64,000 nt of DNA from Hymenobacter negativus (GCF_016056375.1 NZ_JAEDAE010000013.1:1-64000); one strand, 5' to 3'. Numbered from the stretch's first letter, positions 1 to 9,324 are shown. Program-made: numbers and translations. The notes: generated by a model from the sequence alone, not told the origin.

Positions 1-245
1 GCATCGGTCCAGAAGCCTTCGTCGCCGAAGGTTTCGTTGCGGTACACGTCGCGGCCGGCCTCGGCGTTGCCGGTGCGGAGCGCTACGGGAGTGGCCCCGG
101 TGTCGGCGGTGTCCGTCGCCGCTTGGGTGGTGGAAGTTTCGGTACTTGTCTTCGTGTCGGAACCGCCCTGGCAGGCGGCCGCCGCCACCACGGCAAGGCC
201 CGAAACAAGAAGGGCGGGCACTCGGAAGTGGTGCAGGTTGGCCAT
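1..245 (-). CDS. Lipoprotein, 3' end outside window
   Basis: Minus-strand reading frame open from an ATG at 243-245 to the window edge (81 codons, no stop). The N-terminus is a short hydrophobic stretch ending in a lipobox-like AVVAAAAC, followed by a Ser/Thr-rich linker, so it is probably an exported lipoprotein. The visible mature part ends with GRDVYRNETFGDEGFWTDA, a motif I associate with c-type-cytochrome-like periplasmic proteins; that is recollection, not proof, and no CxxCH is visible here. It follows the ECF sigma gene in the same direction after a gap of about 75 bases and may be co-transcribed with it. Confidence 0.55.
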   Translation of the reverse strand, partial: MANLHHFRVPALLVSGLAVVAAAACQGGSDTKTSTETSTTQAATDTADTGATPVALRTGNAEAGRDVYRNETFGDEGFWTD

Positions 246-321
246 CAGGTCAGGAGGTAAAGTAAAAAATGAGAGATGAAACAGATTAGTTAGGAAGACG
301 CTGCTTAGCTAGGCGCTGCCA

Positions 322-909
322 TTAGCGTGCCATCCGGGCGAGCACAGCCAAAGCGGCGCGCGCCCGGGTTTTAACGGTGGCCAGCGGAATGGCTAGCTGC
401 TCGGCCGTCTCGGCCTGGGTGCAGCCGCCGAAATAGAGCAGGTCCATGACTTCCCGCTGCCGGGGCTTTAGTTGCACGATGAGCTCGCGCACGCCAATGT
501 GCTCGGGATAAAAGGCCGTGGGAGCCGGGCTATAGTGTGCTCCAGCAGCCTCCAGCGACGGATTGCGGCGGTGAAAGCGATGGCGCGGACTGCGCAGGGC
601 ATCAATGGCCTGGTTGCAGCACACGCGCACCATCCAGGTGAACAGGCGGCCCCGCGTGGCCTCGTAGCTGCCAATGCTGAGCCAGACCTTGAGCAAGCCT
701 TCCTGCAGCACGTCTTGGGCCATCGCCTCGTCCTGCACCACCCGCAGAATGACGGTGAACAGATTCCGGGCGTACTGCTCGTACAATTGCCCCAGAGCGC
801 GCTCGTCCCGGGCCAGCAGGCGCTGCACCAGCTCTTGCTCGGCCGGGGCCGGGAGTAAAGCCACGGGGCTAGGTAGCGTAGTAGTAGTTTGGGGCATATA
901 AGCTGGCAA
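322..909 (-). CDS. ECF-type RNA polymerase sigma factor
   Basis: 195 aa, normal ECF length. Region 2 is seen around residues 25-105 (LYEQYARNLF, then AQDVLQEGLLKVW), and region 4 at about 138-190 (LKPRQREVMDLLYFGGCTQAE followed by the HTH phrase LAIPLATVKTRARAAL). It directs RNA polymerase to a specific promoter set, usually for envelope or oxidative stress. An in-frame ATG four codons in is an equally good start. No anti-sigma gene lies beside it; the only neighbour in the same direction is the truncated lipoprotein downstream. Confidence 0.9.
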   Translation of the reverse strand: MPAYMPQTTTTLPSPVALLPAPAEQELVQRLLARDERALGQLYEQYARNLFTVILRVVQDEAMAQDVLQEGLLKVWLSIGSYEATRGRLFTWMVRVCCNQAIDALRSPRHRFHRRNPSLEAAGAHYSPAPTAFYPEHIGVRELIVQLKPRQREVMDLLYFGGCTQAETAEQLAIPLATVKTRARAALAVLARMAR

Positions 910-1050
910 AGCATGGCCGCGCCACGAATGCGGCCCGACACCCGCTCATACGGCCGATAAGTAAGCAGTGTTTATCCACCGTGACGAAGTGGCCTTTTAG
1001 CGGGACGAGTAGCATATTCCTTAAGCAGTTGACCCAGCCAATAGCTGTAC

Positions 1051-1818
1051 TTAAGAGACAAATTGCCGCAAAAACTGCTGAATGCCCTCGTTGCAGCTGC
1101 GCGAAGAGGTCAGGTGCGTGCCATCGTGCAGCGTGAGCAGGTACTCGCCGTGCGTCCAGGGCCGCAGTTCTTTGATGTGGGTGGTGTGCACAATCAGCGA
1201 GCGGTGGATGCGCAGGAAGCGGGCCGGGTCGAGCTGGCTGGCCAGCTGGGTGAGCGTGGCGCGCACTAGGTGGGTTTCACCGGACGCGTGCACCGTGACG
1301 TAGTTGCCGGTGGCTTCGAGGTACAGTACCTGCTCGACGGGCACGAAGTAGAAACGTCCGGGTTGTTTCACCAGCAGCTGCGACGCATACGGCACCGGCG
1401 GGGCGGGCAGCGCCTGCACCAGCGCCTCCCAGCCCGGCGCGGCCACCTGCCCGACCCGCTGCTGCACGTAGAGCAGGCAGCGCGCGAAACGGTCAGGGTC
1501 CAGGGGCTTGAGCAGGTAATCCACGGCGTGGGCCTCAAAGGCTTGCAGGGTATACCGGTCGTAGGCTGTCACGAACACCACCAACAGCCGCGGCTGGGCC
1601 GGCAGTTGCTGCAACACCTGCAGGCCGTTGCAATCGGGCATCTGCACGTCCAGAAATACCAAATCCACGGCCGGTCCGTGCGAGAGCGTGGCCACCGCCT
1701 CGGCCCCGGTGCCGCACTCGCCCGCGATGACAAAGCCCGGCTGGCCGGCCAGCAGCTGGGCAATGCGCCGGCGGGCCAGCGGCTCATCGTCCACAATCAG
1801 GGTTTGAATGGGGGCCAT
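1051..1818 (-). CDS. LytTR-family response regulator
   Basis: 256 aa. Receiver domain at residues 1-120 with acidic pocket VDDE near residue 10, phospho-acceptor D57 in VFLDVQMP and the conserved Lys in LLKPLD. LytTR DNA-binding domain at about 150-250 (YLEATGNYVTVHA, RFLRIHRSLIV). The upstream in-frame GTG at 1822-1824 could serve as start, but the ATG at 1818 leaves a clean 9-base gap after the kinase gene. It is the transcriptional output of the LytS-like kinase encoded immediately upstream in the same operon. The target genes cannot be read from the sequence. Confidence 0.9.
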   Translation of the reverse strand: MAPIQTLIVDDEPLARRRIAQLLAGQPGFVIAGECGTGAEAVATLSHGPAVDLVFLDVQMPDCNGLQVLQQLPAQPRLLVVFVTAYDRYTLQAFEAHAVDYLLKPLDPDRFARCLLYVQQRVGQVAAPGWEALVQALPAPPVPYASQLLVKQPGRFYFVPVEQVLYLEATGNYVTVHASGETHLVRATLTQLASQLDPARFLRIHRSLIVHTTHIKELRPWTHGEYLLTLHDGTHLTSSRSCNEGIQQFLRQFVS

Positions 1819-1827
1819 TGCCACAAA

Positions 1828-2880
1828 TTAGTGGTGAAAGGGTAGTTCGATGCGCACCACGGTGCCCTGGCCGGCCGCGGGCAGCAGGCGCAGCGCGTAC
1901 CGGTCGTCGTAGAGGGCGCGCAGGCGCTGCTCGGTATTTTCGAGGCCCACGCCCCGGGGGCCGGCCTGCTCAGGGCCGGGGCCGGAGTCGCGCACCTGCA
2001 CCACCAGCTGCTGGCCCTGCCGCTCGGCGGCAATATGCAGGCGGCCGGTGCCCCCCGCGCTCAGGCCGTGGCGCACGGCATTTTCCACCAGGGGCTGCAG
2101 CAGCAGGTGCGGAATCAGAGCTGGGAGCGCGGCCGGGTCCACCTCGTAGGTCACGGCCAGCCGGTCGGAAAACCGCACCTGCTCCATGTCCAGGTACAGC
2201 TCCACGAAGTGCAGCTCCTGTGCCAGCGGCACCTGCTGGGCATCGGAATGGTCGAGCACCAGGCGCAGAAACTCGCCGAGCTTGGCCATCATGCGCTGGG
2301 CGGCGGCGGGCTCGTCGCCGATGAGGGTGGCAATGGCATTGAGGGTGTTGAAGAGAAAGTGCGGGTTGAGCTGCTGCTTAAGGGCGTGCAGCTGGGCCTG
2401 CACCAGTTGCATTTCCAGGCGCACCGCGTCGAGGTTGCGGCGCTGCCACTTGTCGTGGTAGTCGAGGGCGTAGGCCACGAACAGCACCATCCAGTAGAGC
2501 GGAATCCAGAAATTAAATCCCGCCAGAATCGTGACCCATGAAACGGGCGCATTCGAGCCGCCTACCAGGTAGAGTGTGGCCATGAACAAGGCCCGGTAGG
2601 CCACCGTGAGGGCCACGCTGGCGGCCGCGTGCACCAGCAGGTAGGGCAGCCAGCGGGCGCGGCCGGCCGTGAGGTCGAAGCGCGCTGCCAGCACAAACAC
2701 CACCGGTGTGAGCAGGGTCCCAATCAGCCCGTACAGCAGCGGCCCCAGCAGCACCGTGCGCCATTGCAATGGCCCGGTGCCCGTAATGGCCTGCCCGTAC
2801 GCCACCAGCATCATGAAGAAGGCAAACGCCCCCCACGCGGCCGCCATGCGCAGCCAGGAGATGCGGAAAAGTAGGAGCAT
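1828..2880 (-). CDS. LytS/YehU-type sensor histidine kinase
   Basis: About 350 aa. The N-terminal half has four hydrophobic segments (residues roughly 10-30, 45-65, 80-105, 120-140), so it is an inner-membrane sensor. A short coiled linker leads to a His_kinase (PF06580-type) core, LNPHFLFNTLNAIATLI, phospho-His about residue 174. The HATPase region carries VENAVRHGL and a glycine box, VRDSGPGPEQAGPRGVGLEN. The ATG at 2878-2880 is preferred to the TTG at 2892. It is translated just before the LytTR regulator and forms a cognate pair with it. The ligand is unknown. Confidence 0.88.
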   Translation of the reverse strand: MLLLFRISWLRMAAAWGAFAFFMMLVAYGQAITGTGPLQWRTVLLGPLLYGLIGTLLTPVVFVLAARFDLTAGRARWLPYLLVHAAASVALTVAYRALFMATLYLVGGSNAPVSWVTILAGFNFWIPLYWMVLFVAYALDYHDKWQRRNLDAVRLEMQLVQAQLHALKQQLNPHFLFNTLNAIATLIGDEPAAAQRMMAKLGEFLRLVLDHSDAQQVPLAQELHFVELYLDMEQVRFSDRLAVTYEVDPAALPALIPHLLLQPLVENAVRHGLSAGGTGRLHIAAERQGQQLVVQVRDSGPGPEQAGPRGVGLENTEQRLRALYDDRYALRLLPAAGQGTVVRIELPFHH

Positions 2881-3340
2881 AGGGAAGGTCAACAGCCAAT
2901 TCCGTTCAACGGGAAATACTCCCGCCGAGTTAAAAACGAATGGCGAGCGCAGCCGGGCAAGTCATCATTCCGCGCCCCGCTAATCAGTCGCTCGTGGCGG
3001 TTGCACAACTCGGTGTGGCGTCTGGAAACAAGGGGTTGATAAGCCGAATCGAACTGGAAAGAATGGCAAATGGGCCATTTACGTGCTTTTGACAGCCCAC
3101 CTACCCGCTTAGTGAGCCGTCCAGCAAGTTCTGCAACAGCCAAGTTTCTTTTCTCTAAAATTCAGGCTTGAATGATGTGCCGTTCGTGTGTCGGGGCTGC
3201 ACCTCACCATCGAATTCCAACCATTCGTCAACTTTCTACCCAAGCAGTTTATAGCCCGGATAGGTTTGTAGCGTCAAATCACGGTTTGGCAAGTTCACGC
3301 CCAGGCCGGTCGGCCTGGGGTGCCACGCTATTTCCCCGCG
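2881..3340. promoter_or_regulatory. Divergent intergenic region with hairpin before the tra operon
   Basis: About 460 bases without a convincing gene. It must hold the promoters of the minus-strand sensor operon and of the plus-strand conjugation operon. A perfect 8-bp stem with a four-base loop (3300-3319, CCCAGGCC/GGCCTGGG) sits about 20 bases before the first tra-operon ATG. It has no T-tract, so it is more likely a leader or operator structure than a terminator. The short open frames here have no recognisable content. Confidence 0.45.
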
Positions 3341-4168
3341 ATGCTTAGCGCCTATTCCTGGGGCCAGTTTGGCCTTTTCGTTTTGGTTGTGGTCGTTCTA
3401 TACTACCTGGTGGTGGGCCTGCTCTACTACCGGGTAGAACTCATGGCTTTGCTCACTCCGGGCAAAAAGCTGGCCGGTGCCCAGCTCACCGGCGCGGGCG
3501 GCAGCACGGTGGCTCCGCCCTCACTGGTGCGCCCCACCTCAGCCTTCGTGAAGGCCACGCCAGCGGCCACGGAAACCCGGGAAGAAGCCGATGATGCAGA
3601 ACTCCCCGAAGCCGGGGCCGACCAGAACCTGCCAGCCGCCACCGAGCCGCTGGTCGGCGGGACGCTGCCCGATTCTACCGGCACGGCTACCGGCCACGAC
3701 GAAAGCACCAGCGACACCGCCCCAATGGAGGCCACGGCCACCGCGGGCGACGAAGCGCAGGTGCTCGATGAAAACCGCACCGAGGAAGCCGACCAGGCCG
3801 ATGAGCACCTGGCCGCTCTGGTCCGGCGTGAAGCCCATAACCTGGCACCGGATTCTGTGGCGGCGGATACAGCAGCTGACGGGGTTCTGGAGCCTGAAAC
3901 CGTGCAACTGCCCCTAATAGCGGAGGGCTACGAGCCGCTGGCCACATTCGAGGAGCCGGTGGCTTCGCGGCTGGACATCGCTCCCGTGGACCCGCCCCGG
4001 CTGGTGGCCGCCGCTTCGGTTGCCGAATACTTGACCCTGCTGCAAGCCGGCCAGCAGCCCGTGCCGCCGGTCGAACTGGCCGGCACCACCCTGGCCGAGC
4101 AAATGGCCCAGCAGATGGCCCTCAACCACGCCGAGCTGAATGACCTCTTCGGTCCCGACGATGAGTAG
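3341..4168 (+). CDS. Single-pass membrane protein opening the conjugation operon
   Basis: 275 aa. One strong transmembrane segment lies at residues 8-30 (LFVLVVVVLYYLVVGLLYY) and a long Ala/Glu/Thr-rich acidic region follows, with no catalytic motif that I recognise. The ATG at 3341 is preferred to the GTG at 3320. It starts the plus-strand tra operon 50 bases before traE. In Bacteroidota conjugative elements a poorly conserved membrane protein often sits at this position. The function cannot be assigned; a role as an accessory or anchoring factor of the transfer apparatus is inference from position only. Confidence 0.7.
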   Translation: MLSAYSWGQFGLFVLVVVVLYYLVVGLLYYRVELMALLTPGKKLAGAQLTGAGGSTVAPPSLVRPTSAFVKATPAATETREEADDAELPEAGADQNLPAATEPLVGGTLPDSTGTATGHDESTSDTAPMEATATAGDEAQVLDENRTEEADQADEHLAALVRREAHNLAPDSVAADTAADGVLEPETVQLPLIAEGYEPLATFEEPVASRLDIAPVDPPRLVAAASVAEYLTLLQAGQQPVPPVELAGTTLAEQMAQQMALNHAELNDLFGPDDE

Positions 4169-4219
4169 CCCGGCCTTCTTTCTCCCTAATCATTGATTCC
4201 CGATTCCACTTCCATTGCC

Positions 4220-4537
4220 ATGACAAAGAAACCCTTCATTACCTCGCTGGCCCTCGCGGTCCTACTCCTCAGCTCGCAGTTGCTTTACGCCCAGACCGGG
4301 GGCGGCAACGGCACGGCCGGCATTCAGGATGCCACCACCCAGGTCACCAGCTACTTCGACCCGCTGACCAAGCTTATGTACGCCATCGGCGCGGTACTGG
4401 GACTGGTGGGGGCCATCAAGGTCTACGGCAAGTGGAATGCCGGCGACCAGGACACCCAGAAAACGGCTGTCTCGTGGTTTGGCTCGATGATTTTCCTCGT
4501 CATTGTGGCCACGGTGGTGCGCTCGTTCTTCCTCTAA
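4220..4537 (+). CDS. traE: Conjugative transfer protein TraE (DUF4134)
   Basis: 105 aa from the ATG at 4220, which begins a clean signal peptide (KPFITSLALAVLLLSSQLLYA). Two further hydrophobic helices follow (LMYAIGAVLGLVGAIKVYGK and MIFLVIVATVVRSFF). The length, the GDQDTQK loop and the position directly before TraF match the DUF4134 TraE family of Bacteroidota conjugation systems, a VirB2/pilin-like inner-membrane component. Ten bases separate it from traF. Confidence 0.85.
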   Translation: MTKKPFITSLALAVLLLSSQLLYAQTGGGNGTAGIQDATTQVTSYFDPLTKLMYAIGAVLGLVGAIKVYGKWNAGDQDTQKTAVSWFGSMIFLVIVATVVRSFFL

Positions 4538-4546
4538 GTCAGCGCT

Positions 4547-4879
4547 ATGCCCATCTACGACCTCAATCGCGGCATCAACAAGCCCGTCGAATTCAAGGGC
4601 CTGGTGGGCAGCAACATCTACTTTCTGGCCGCCGGCATCGGGCTGGTGTTTGCCCTGTTCGTGACCTGCTACCTGCTAGGCCTGCCGCTGGTGCTCACGG
4701 TGCTGGTCACGTTTCTGGCCGGGGGCGGCATATGGGCCGGGGTGTTCGCCCTGAATCGCCGCTACGGCGAGCACGGGCTGATGAAGGCCGCCGCCCGGCG
4801 CTCGTCGCCCAAATACATTACCAACCGGCACAGCCGCCTATTCCAACGCCTCAACGAGGACCCGACCAGCCGCGCCTAG
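4547..4879 (+). CDS. traF: Conjugative transfer protein TraF (DUF4133)
   Basis: 110 aa with the typical opening YDLNRGINKPVEFKGL and two adjacent transmembrane segments (residues about 27-47 and 50-70), then a basic cytoplasmic tail containing RSSPKYI. This is the expected size and layout of DUF4133 TraF, a VirB3-like inner-membrane partner of the TraG ATPase encoded next. It lies in the order traE-traF-traG, as in CTnDOT-like elements. Confidence 0.85.
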   Translation: MPIYDLNRGINKPVEFKGLVGSNIYFLAAGIGLVFALFVTCYLLGLPLVLTVLVTFLAGGGIWAGVFALNRRYGEHGLMKAAARRSSPKYITNRHSRLFQRLNEDPTSRA

Positions 4880-4905
4880 CGGCAGGTTTGGGTGCTTTCC
4901 CGCTT

Positions 4906-7392
4906 ATGAGCAATAAGGTTCTGCCCTCCGTATCCCTCGAATCCAAGCAGCCCATCTACAAGGTGGAGAAGGATTGTCTCATCTCGAAGAATGCGGACGT
5001 GACCGTGGCGTTTCGGCTGGATTTGCCCGAAATCTTCACCCTCTCCCGGGACGATTACGCCCAGCTGCAGGCCGCCTTTGTGAAGGCAGTGCGCCTGCTG
5101 CCCGACCACTGCGTGGTGCACAAGCAGGACTGGTACGTGGAGGACAAGTACGCCCCCGGCTTTGAGGCCGAGCGCACGCTGCTCTCCTCGGCCTACGAGC
5201 GGCACTTCAACGAGCGGCCCTTTCTGAACCACTTCTGCTACCTCTACATCACTAAAACCTCGTCGGAGCGGCCCAACTGGGGCAGCACCTCGGGGCTGCT
5301 GGCCCGGCGCAACATCGTGCCCAAGGACATGCTCGACACCAAGGTAATGGAGAGCTTTTTCGACAACGTGGGCCAGTTCGTGCGCACGCTGGAAGGAGTG
5401 GGGCCGACCAACGCGCCCTACATCCGCTCGCACCGGCTGACCTCGGATGAGCTTGCCGGCACGGCCGAAAAGGCCGGGCTGCTGGAAAAGTACTTGGCGC
5501 TGGACCTGTCCGACCAGGCCCTACAGGTCGACCTCGACTTGACCGAAGGGCTGAAAGTGGGGGCGGAGTTCTGCCAGATGTTCTCGGTGGCCAACCTCGA
5601 TGACTTGCCTACCTCCGTGGAAACGGATATCCGCTACGAGCAATACAGCACCGAGTACTCGGACTTCCCCATCAGCTTCGCCGCCCCGCTGGGGCTGCTG
5701 CTGGGCGCTAACCACATCCTGAACCAGTACGTGTTTCTGGACAACACCACCAAAACGGTCAAAACCTTCGAGCAGAAGAAGGACCGGCTCAACTCGCTCT
5801 CGCTCTACTCGCGGCAGAACGCAATCAACTTCGAGTACTACAACGCCTTTCTCAACGAGCTGATTGCCCACAAGCGCCGGCCGGTGCGCGTGCACTGCAA
5901 CGTGCTCACCTGGGGCCGGCACGAGGAGGAGCTGACTGAAGTGCGCAAGCTGGTCAACGCGGCCTTCAACGCCATGAACTGCAAGCCGCGGCAGAACACG
6001 GTGGACATTGCCGCGCTCTACTGGGGCGGCATTCCGGGCAACGCGGGCGACTTTCCCAGCGAGGAAACCTTCTACACCTTCATCGAGCAGGCCGTCTGCT
6101 TCTGGGCCTCCGAAACCAACTACCGCAGCACCGGGGCCACCAAGGGCATCAAGCTCTCCGACCGCCTCACCGGCAAGCCGGTGCTGGTGGACATTTCGGA
6201 TGAGCCGATGAAGAAGCAAATCATCTTCAACCGCAACAAGTTCGTGCTCGGCCCCTCGGGCTCGGGCAAGTCTTTTTTCACCAACCACATGGTGCGCCAG
6301 TACTACGAGCAGGGCGCCCACGTGCTGCTGGTCGACACCGGCAACTCCTACAAAGGGCTCTGTGAGCTGGTGGGCGGAGTGTATTTCACCTACGAGGAGG
6401 ACGACCCGATTGCCTTCAATCCCTTCCTGATTTCAGGCAAGCTGGACGTGGAAAAGAAGGAATCCATCAAAACGCTGCTGCAGGCACTCTGGAAAAAGGA
6501 CGACGAAAGCGTGAGCCAATCGGAGTACGTGTCGCTCTCAACGGCCGTCAGTTTGTATTACGTGATGCTGGAAGCCAACGCGCTTATCAAGCCGAGCTTC
6601 AACACGTTCTACGAGTTTGTTAAAGGGCCTTACAGGAAGATTCTGGAAGAGGAAAAGGTCCGGGAGAAGGATTTCGACATCGACAACTTCATCTATGTGC
6701 TCAAGCCCTACTACCGGGGCGGCGAGTACGACTACCTGCTGAACTCCGAGAAGGAGCTGGACCTCGTGCAGGCTCCCTTCATCGTGTTCGAGCTCGACAA
6801 CATCAAGGACCATCCCATCCTGTTTCCGGTGGTCACGCTCATCATCATGGAAACCTTCATCTCCAAGATGCGCAAGCTGAAAGGGGTGCGGAAGATGATT
6901 CTGATTGAGGAGGCCTGGAAGGCCCTCACCACGCCAGGCATGGCCGCCTACATTAAGTACCTCTTTAAGACGGTGCGCAAGTTTTTCGGCGAGGCCATCG
7001 TGGTGACCCAGGAAATCGACGACATCATCGGCAACGAGATTGTCAAGGACGCCATCATCAACAACTCGGACTGCAAGATTCTGCTCGACCAGCGCAAGTT
7101 CATCAACCGCTTCGATGAGATTCAGGCGTTGCTCTCGCTCACGCCCAAGGAAAAGGACTTGGTGCTAAGTATTAATCGCGACAACAAGGCCACGCGAGGC
7201 CGCTACACGGAGGTGTTCATCAGCCTGGGCGGGGTCGTGTCGAAGGTGTACGCCATCGAGGTATCGAAAGAAGAATACGTGACCTACACCACCGAGGAAA
7301 CCGAGAAAGTGCGGCTGTTTGAGAAGCTCAAGCAGACCGGCGATATGCCTACGGCCATCAAGCTCTTCGCCAACGAGCTGCGCGAAGGGTAG
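4906..7392 (+). CDS. traG: Conjugation ATPase TraG (VirB4-like)
   Basis: 828 aa from the ATG at 4906, the normal TraG length. Although the frame is open for 158 more codons upstream, that extension overlaps traE and traF and has no homologous character. Walker A is GPSGSGKS (about 449-456); the Walker B region is KMILIEEAWKAL (about 664), with a downstream QEIDDI segment typical of VirB4 ATPases. It powers assembly of and substrate passage through the mating channel at the inner membrane. It is the best marker that 3.3-13.3 kb is a type IV secretion cluster. Confidence 0.93.
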   Translation: MSNKVLPSVSLESKQPIYKVEKDCLISKNADVTVAFRLDLPEIFTLSRDDYAQLQAAFVKAVRLLPDHCVVHKQDWYVEDKYAPGFEAERTLLSSAYERHFNERPFLNHFCYLYITKTSSERPNWGSTSGLLARRNIVPKDMLDTKVMESFFDNVGQFVRTLEGVGPTNAPYIRSHRLTSDELAGTAEKAGLLEKYLALDLSDQALQVDLDLTEGLKVGAEFCQMFSVANLDDLPTSVETDIRYEQYSTEYSDFPISFAAPLGLLLGANHILNQYVFLDNTTKTVKTFEQKKDRLNSLSLYSRQNAINFEYYNAFLNELIAHKRRPVRVHCNVLTWGRHEEELTEVRKLVNAAFNAMNCKPRQNTVDIAALYWGGIPGNAGDFPSEETFYTFIEQAVCFWASETNYRSTGATKGIKLSDRLTGKPVLVDISDEPMKKQIIFNRNKFVLGPSGSGKSFFTNHMVRQYYEQGAHVLLVDTGNSYKGLCELVGGVYFTYEEDDPIAFNPFLISGKLDVEKKESIKTLLQALWKKDDESVSQSEYVSLSTAVSLYYVMLEANALIKPSFNTFYEFVKGPYRKILEEEKVREKDFDIDNFIYVLKPYYRGGEYDYLLNSEKELDLVQAPFIVFELDNIKDHPILFPVVTLIIMETFISKMRKLKGVRKMILIEEAWKALTTPGMAAYIKYLFKTVRKFFGEAIVVTQEIDDIIGNEIVKDAIINNSDCKILLDQRKFINRFDEIQALLSLTPKEKDLVLSINRDNKATRGRYTEVFISLGGVVSKVYAIEVSKEEYVTYTTEETEKVRLFEKLKQTGDMPTAIKLFANELREG

Positions 7393-7420
7393 GGGTTGAA
7401 ATGAACTAAAGCTCAACATC

Positions 7421-7981
7421 ATGAAGAAAACCATGCTTTCGCTACTCGGCCTAGCCACTTTGCTGACTGGCTGCGGCTCCGACAAGGCTACCACGGTGAC
7501 GGATGATAAAGCCGTCGGAACAGCTCCATCAACAGTTTCCACGTCGCCGGTGGCCGTGGCCGCCGTGACGTTTGCCGATAGCTTGGCGTCGGCTCCCAAG
7601 GCTGAAAAAGCTGACATCGCTGCCGCTCGGGCTTACGCGCAGACGGTGAATACTTGGGAGTCCAGCGGCCTGAACGCTGTAGTAAAGGAGCATCCAGTGG
7701 TGGCCAACGTCTGGAAACGCTACCGCTATGTGCTGCGCACGGTGGTTCGTTCGCGGAGCCTGAAGCGCGTGAAGCCCGAAGACGTGGCCACCTGGAACGG
7801 CTTTACGCCACAGTGCGAAGAAGCCATGAAAATGCTGGTGCCGCTCATCCAGGAGCCTAACGTGACGGCTACTCAGGCCCTACCGACGCTGCAGAGCGTG
7901 GAATCCAGCATCGGGCGGGTGCGCTTCGCTGCTGAGCGGCACCTGATGTACCTGGAGCACCCCTATACGCGGACGCTGTAG
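7421..7981 (+). CDS. Small lipoprotein within the tra operon
   Basis: 186 aa. The signal sequence ends at a lipobox, LLTGC (Cys about 18), followed by a Thr/Val/Ala linker and a helical domain (residues about 60-186). No known family was recognised. It lies between traG and the TraI-like genes in the same orientation, at a position where other Bacteroidota elements also carry an exported lipoprotein. A structural or entry-exclusion role is possible but unsupported. Confidence 0.7.
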   Translation: MKKTMLSLLGLATLLTGCGSDKATTVTDDKAVGTAPSTVSTSPVAVAAVTFADSLASAPKAEKADIAAARAYAQTVNTWESSGLNAVVKEHPVVANVWKRYRYVLRTVVRSRSLKRVKPEDVATWNGFTPQCEEAMKMLVPLIQEPNVTATQALPTLQSVESSIGRVRFAAERHLMYLEHPYTRTL

Positions 7982-8011
7982 GACCGCCTCTCTCAACTAC
8001 TTGCCTTCCCT

Positions 8012-8659
8012 ATGAAAACGAAGATTGGCATCCTCAGCCTGGCGCTGCTGAGCTTCAGCACCTTGAAAGTGTCGGCCCAGCTGGTGGTAACGGCCCCGGT
8101 CCTAGAAGTGCAGAGCGGCGTGCAAACCGGCCTGCAAAACACGATGAAGGGGCTAGAAGCGGCAGCCAACAAGTTAGTGGCCCTGGGCGTGAAGGAGCAG
8201 GAACTGACCAAAACCTACTCGCTCAAAAACATGGAGCAGCACAAGGCTTGGTACGATGGGCTGCTGAAGGTGAGCAGCGCGGTGCGGGATTACCGCCGGG
8301 TGCGGGCCATTTACGCTAAGCAAACCCAGATTATCTCGACTTATTCCTCAGCCATCAACGTGCTGCGCACCTCGCGCTACATCACGCCGGCCCAGCTGAC
8401 GGAGATGGTGTCCATCTACACGAAGATGCTGGCTGAAGGAGCCAATACTGTGTCCGACCTGGCCACCATCACCAGCCCGTCCATGCTCAAGATGACCGAC
8501 GCGGAGCGGATGGAGTTCATCGACACGCTGGACGCCAAAATCACCGACCAGCTGGGCCTGGTCAACTACTTCACCCGGCGCAACATGATGGTGCTCAAAA
8601 CGGCCCAGCAGGTCGAGCAGGACCATCAGGCGCTGCTCAGCCTCATGGGCGCGCACTAA
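8012..8659 (+). CDS. TraI-like periplasmic conjugation protein, copy 1
   Basis: 215 aa with a cleavable signal peptide (residues 1-22, ending VSAQ). The mature protein is almost entirely helical and contains a central WYDGLLKVSSAVRDYRRVR block and a late MTDAERMEFID block. These resemble the TraI (DUF4141-type) helical secreted proteins of Bacteroidota conjugation operons, whose role is VirB5-like. The next gene encodes a clear paralogue with the blocks WYSSLLQISAGVRNYRRVR and MTDPQRIKFIN. The family assignment is by pattern and position. Confidence 0.68.
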   Translation: MKTKIGILSLALLSFSTLKVSAQLVVTAPVLEVQSGVQTGLQNTMKGLEAAANKLVALGVKEQELTKTYSLKNMEQHKAWYDGLLKVSSAVRDYRRVRAIYAKQTQIISTYSSAINVLRTSRYITPAQLTEMVSIYTKMLAEGANTVSDLATITSPSMLKMTDAERMEFIDTLDAKITDQLGLVNYFTRRNMMVLKTAQQVEQDHQALLSLMGAH

Positions 8660-8673
8660 CCCTTCCTCTTCCA

Positions 8674-9324
8674 ATGAAAGCATATACCACCATGATACTG
8701 CTTGGCCTGGGGCTGAGCGCGCAGCAGTGCTTTGCCCAGGCTCCGGCCGTCATTTCCGCGCCCATAGCCGAATCCAGCTCGCGCAAGCAGATTGTGCACC
8801 AAGGAGTTTCGACCACCCTGCTGGGGCGGGGCAAGGCCCTGGCCGGCGATATGCAAGTGGTAAGCGGCAAGATTAAGGGCATCGTGGACCAGACGCAGGC
8901 CCTGCACGCGCAGTGGTACAGCAGTTTGCTACAGATAAGCGCGGGGGTGCGCAACTACCGCCGGGTGCGGGAAATCTACGCCGCGCAGGCCTCGATGATT
9001 TCGCAGTTCAGCTCGGGCGTGGCCGACCTGCGTGGGCGCGGCCTCTCCCCGAATCAGGTGACCGAAGCGGCGCAGGTGTACCAGGTACTGCTGCAGGAAA
9101 ACGTGGCCCTGATTGGCGAGCTGGCCACCATCATGACCACAAACCGGGCGGAAATGACAGACCCGCAACGCATCAAGTTCATCAACAAGATTGGCGATAA
9201 GATGCAGCAACAGCAATTCTTGATGACCTACTACACCAATAAATGCCGAGCCGTGGCCCTCTCCCAGCAACAGGCCATTCAGGACCGGGCGTCCGTGCTC
9301 ACCCTCGTGGGCGCCAAGCAGTAG
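8674..9324 (+). CDS. TraI-like periplasmic conjugation protein, copy 2
   Basis: 216 aa, signal peptide ending CFAQ, and the same helical organisation as the gene before it, from which it is separated by 14 bases. The two proteins align through the YRRVR and MTD.(E/Q)R blocks and both end with LV/MGA-type tails (LTLVGAKQ here). This indicates a tandem duplication followed by divergence. It probably acts in the periplasm as part of the channel or pilus. Why two copies are kept is not evident. Confidence 0.66.
   Translation: MKAYTTMILLGLGLSAQQCFAQAPAVISAPIAESSSRKQIVHQGVSTTLLGRGKALAGDMQVVSGKIKGIVDQTQALHAQWYSSLLQISAGVRNYRRVREIYAAQASMISQFSSGVADLRGRGLSPNQVTEAAQVYQVLLQENVALIGELATIMTTNRAEMTDPQRIKFINKIGDKMQQQQFLMTYYTNKCRAVALSQQQAIQDRASVLTLVGAKQ

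Noticed and set aside
2889..3143. 84-codon minus-strand frame upstream of the LytS-like kinase
   Set aside because: No start context or recognisable content, and it occupies the expected promoter region.
4432..4905. N-terminal extension of TraG
   Set aside because: The extra 158 codons overlap traE and traF in another phase and are Arg/Pro-rich; the ATG at 4906 gives the normal TraG start and length.
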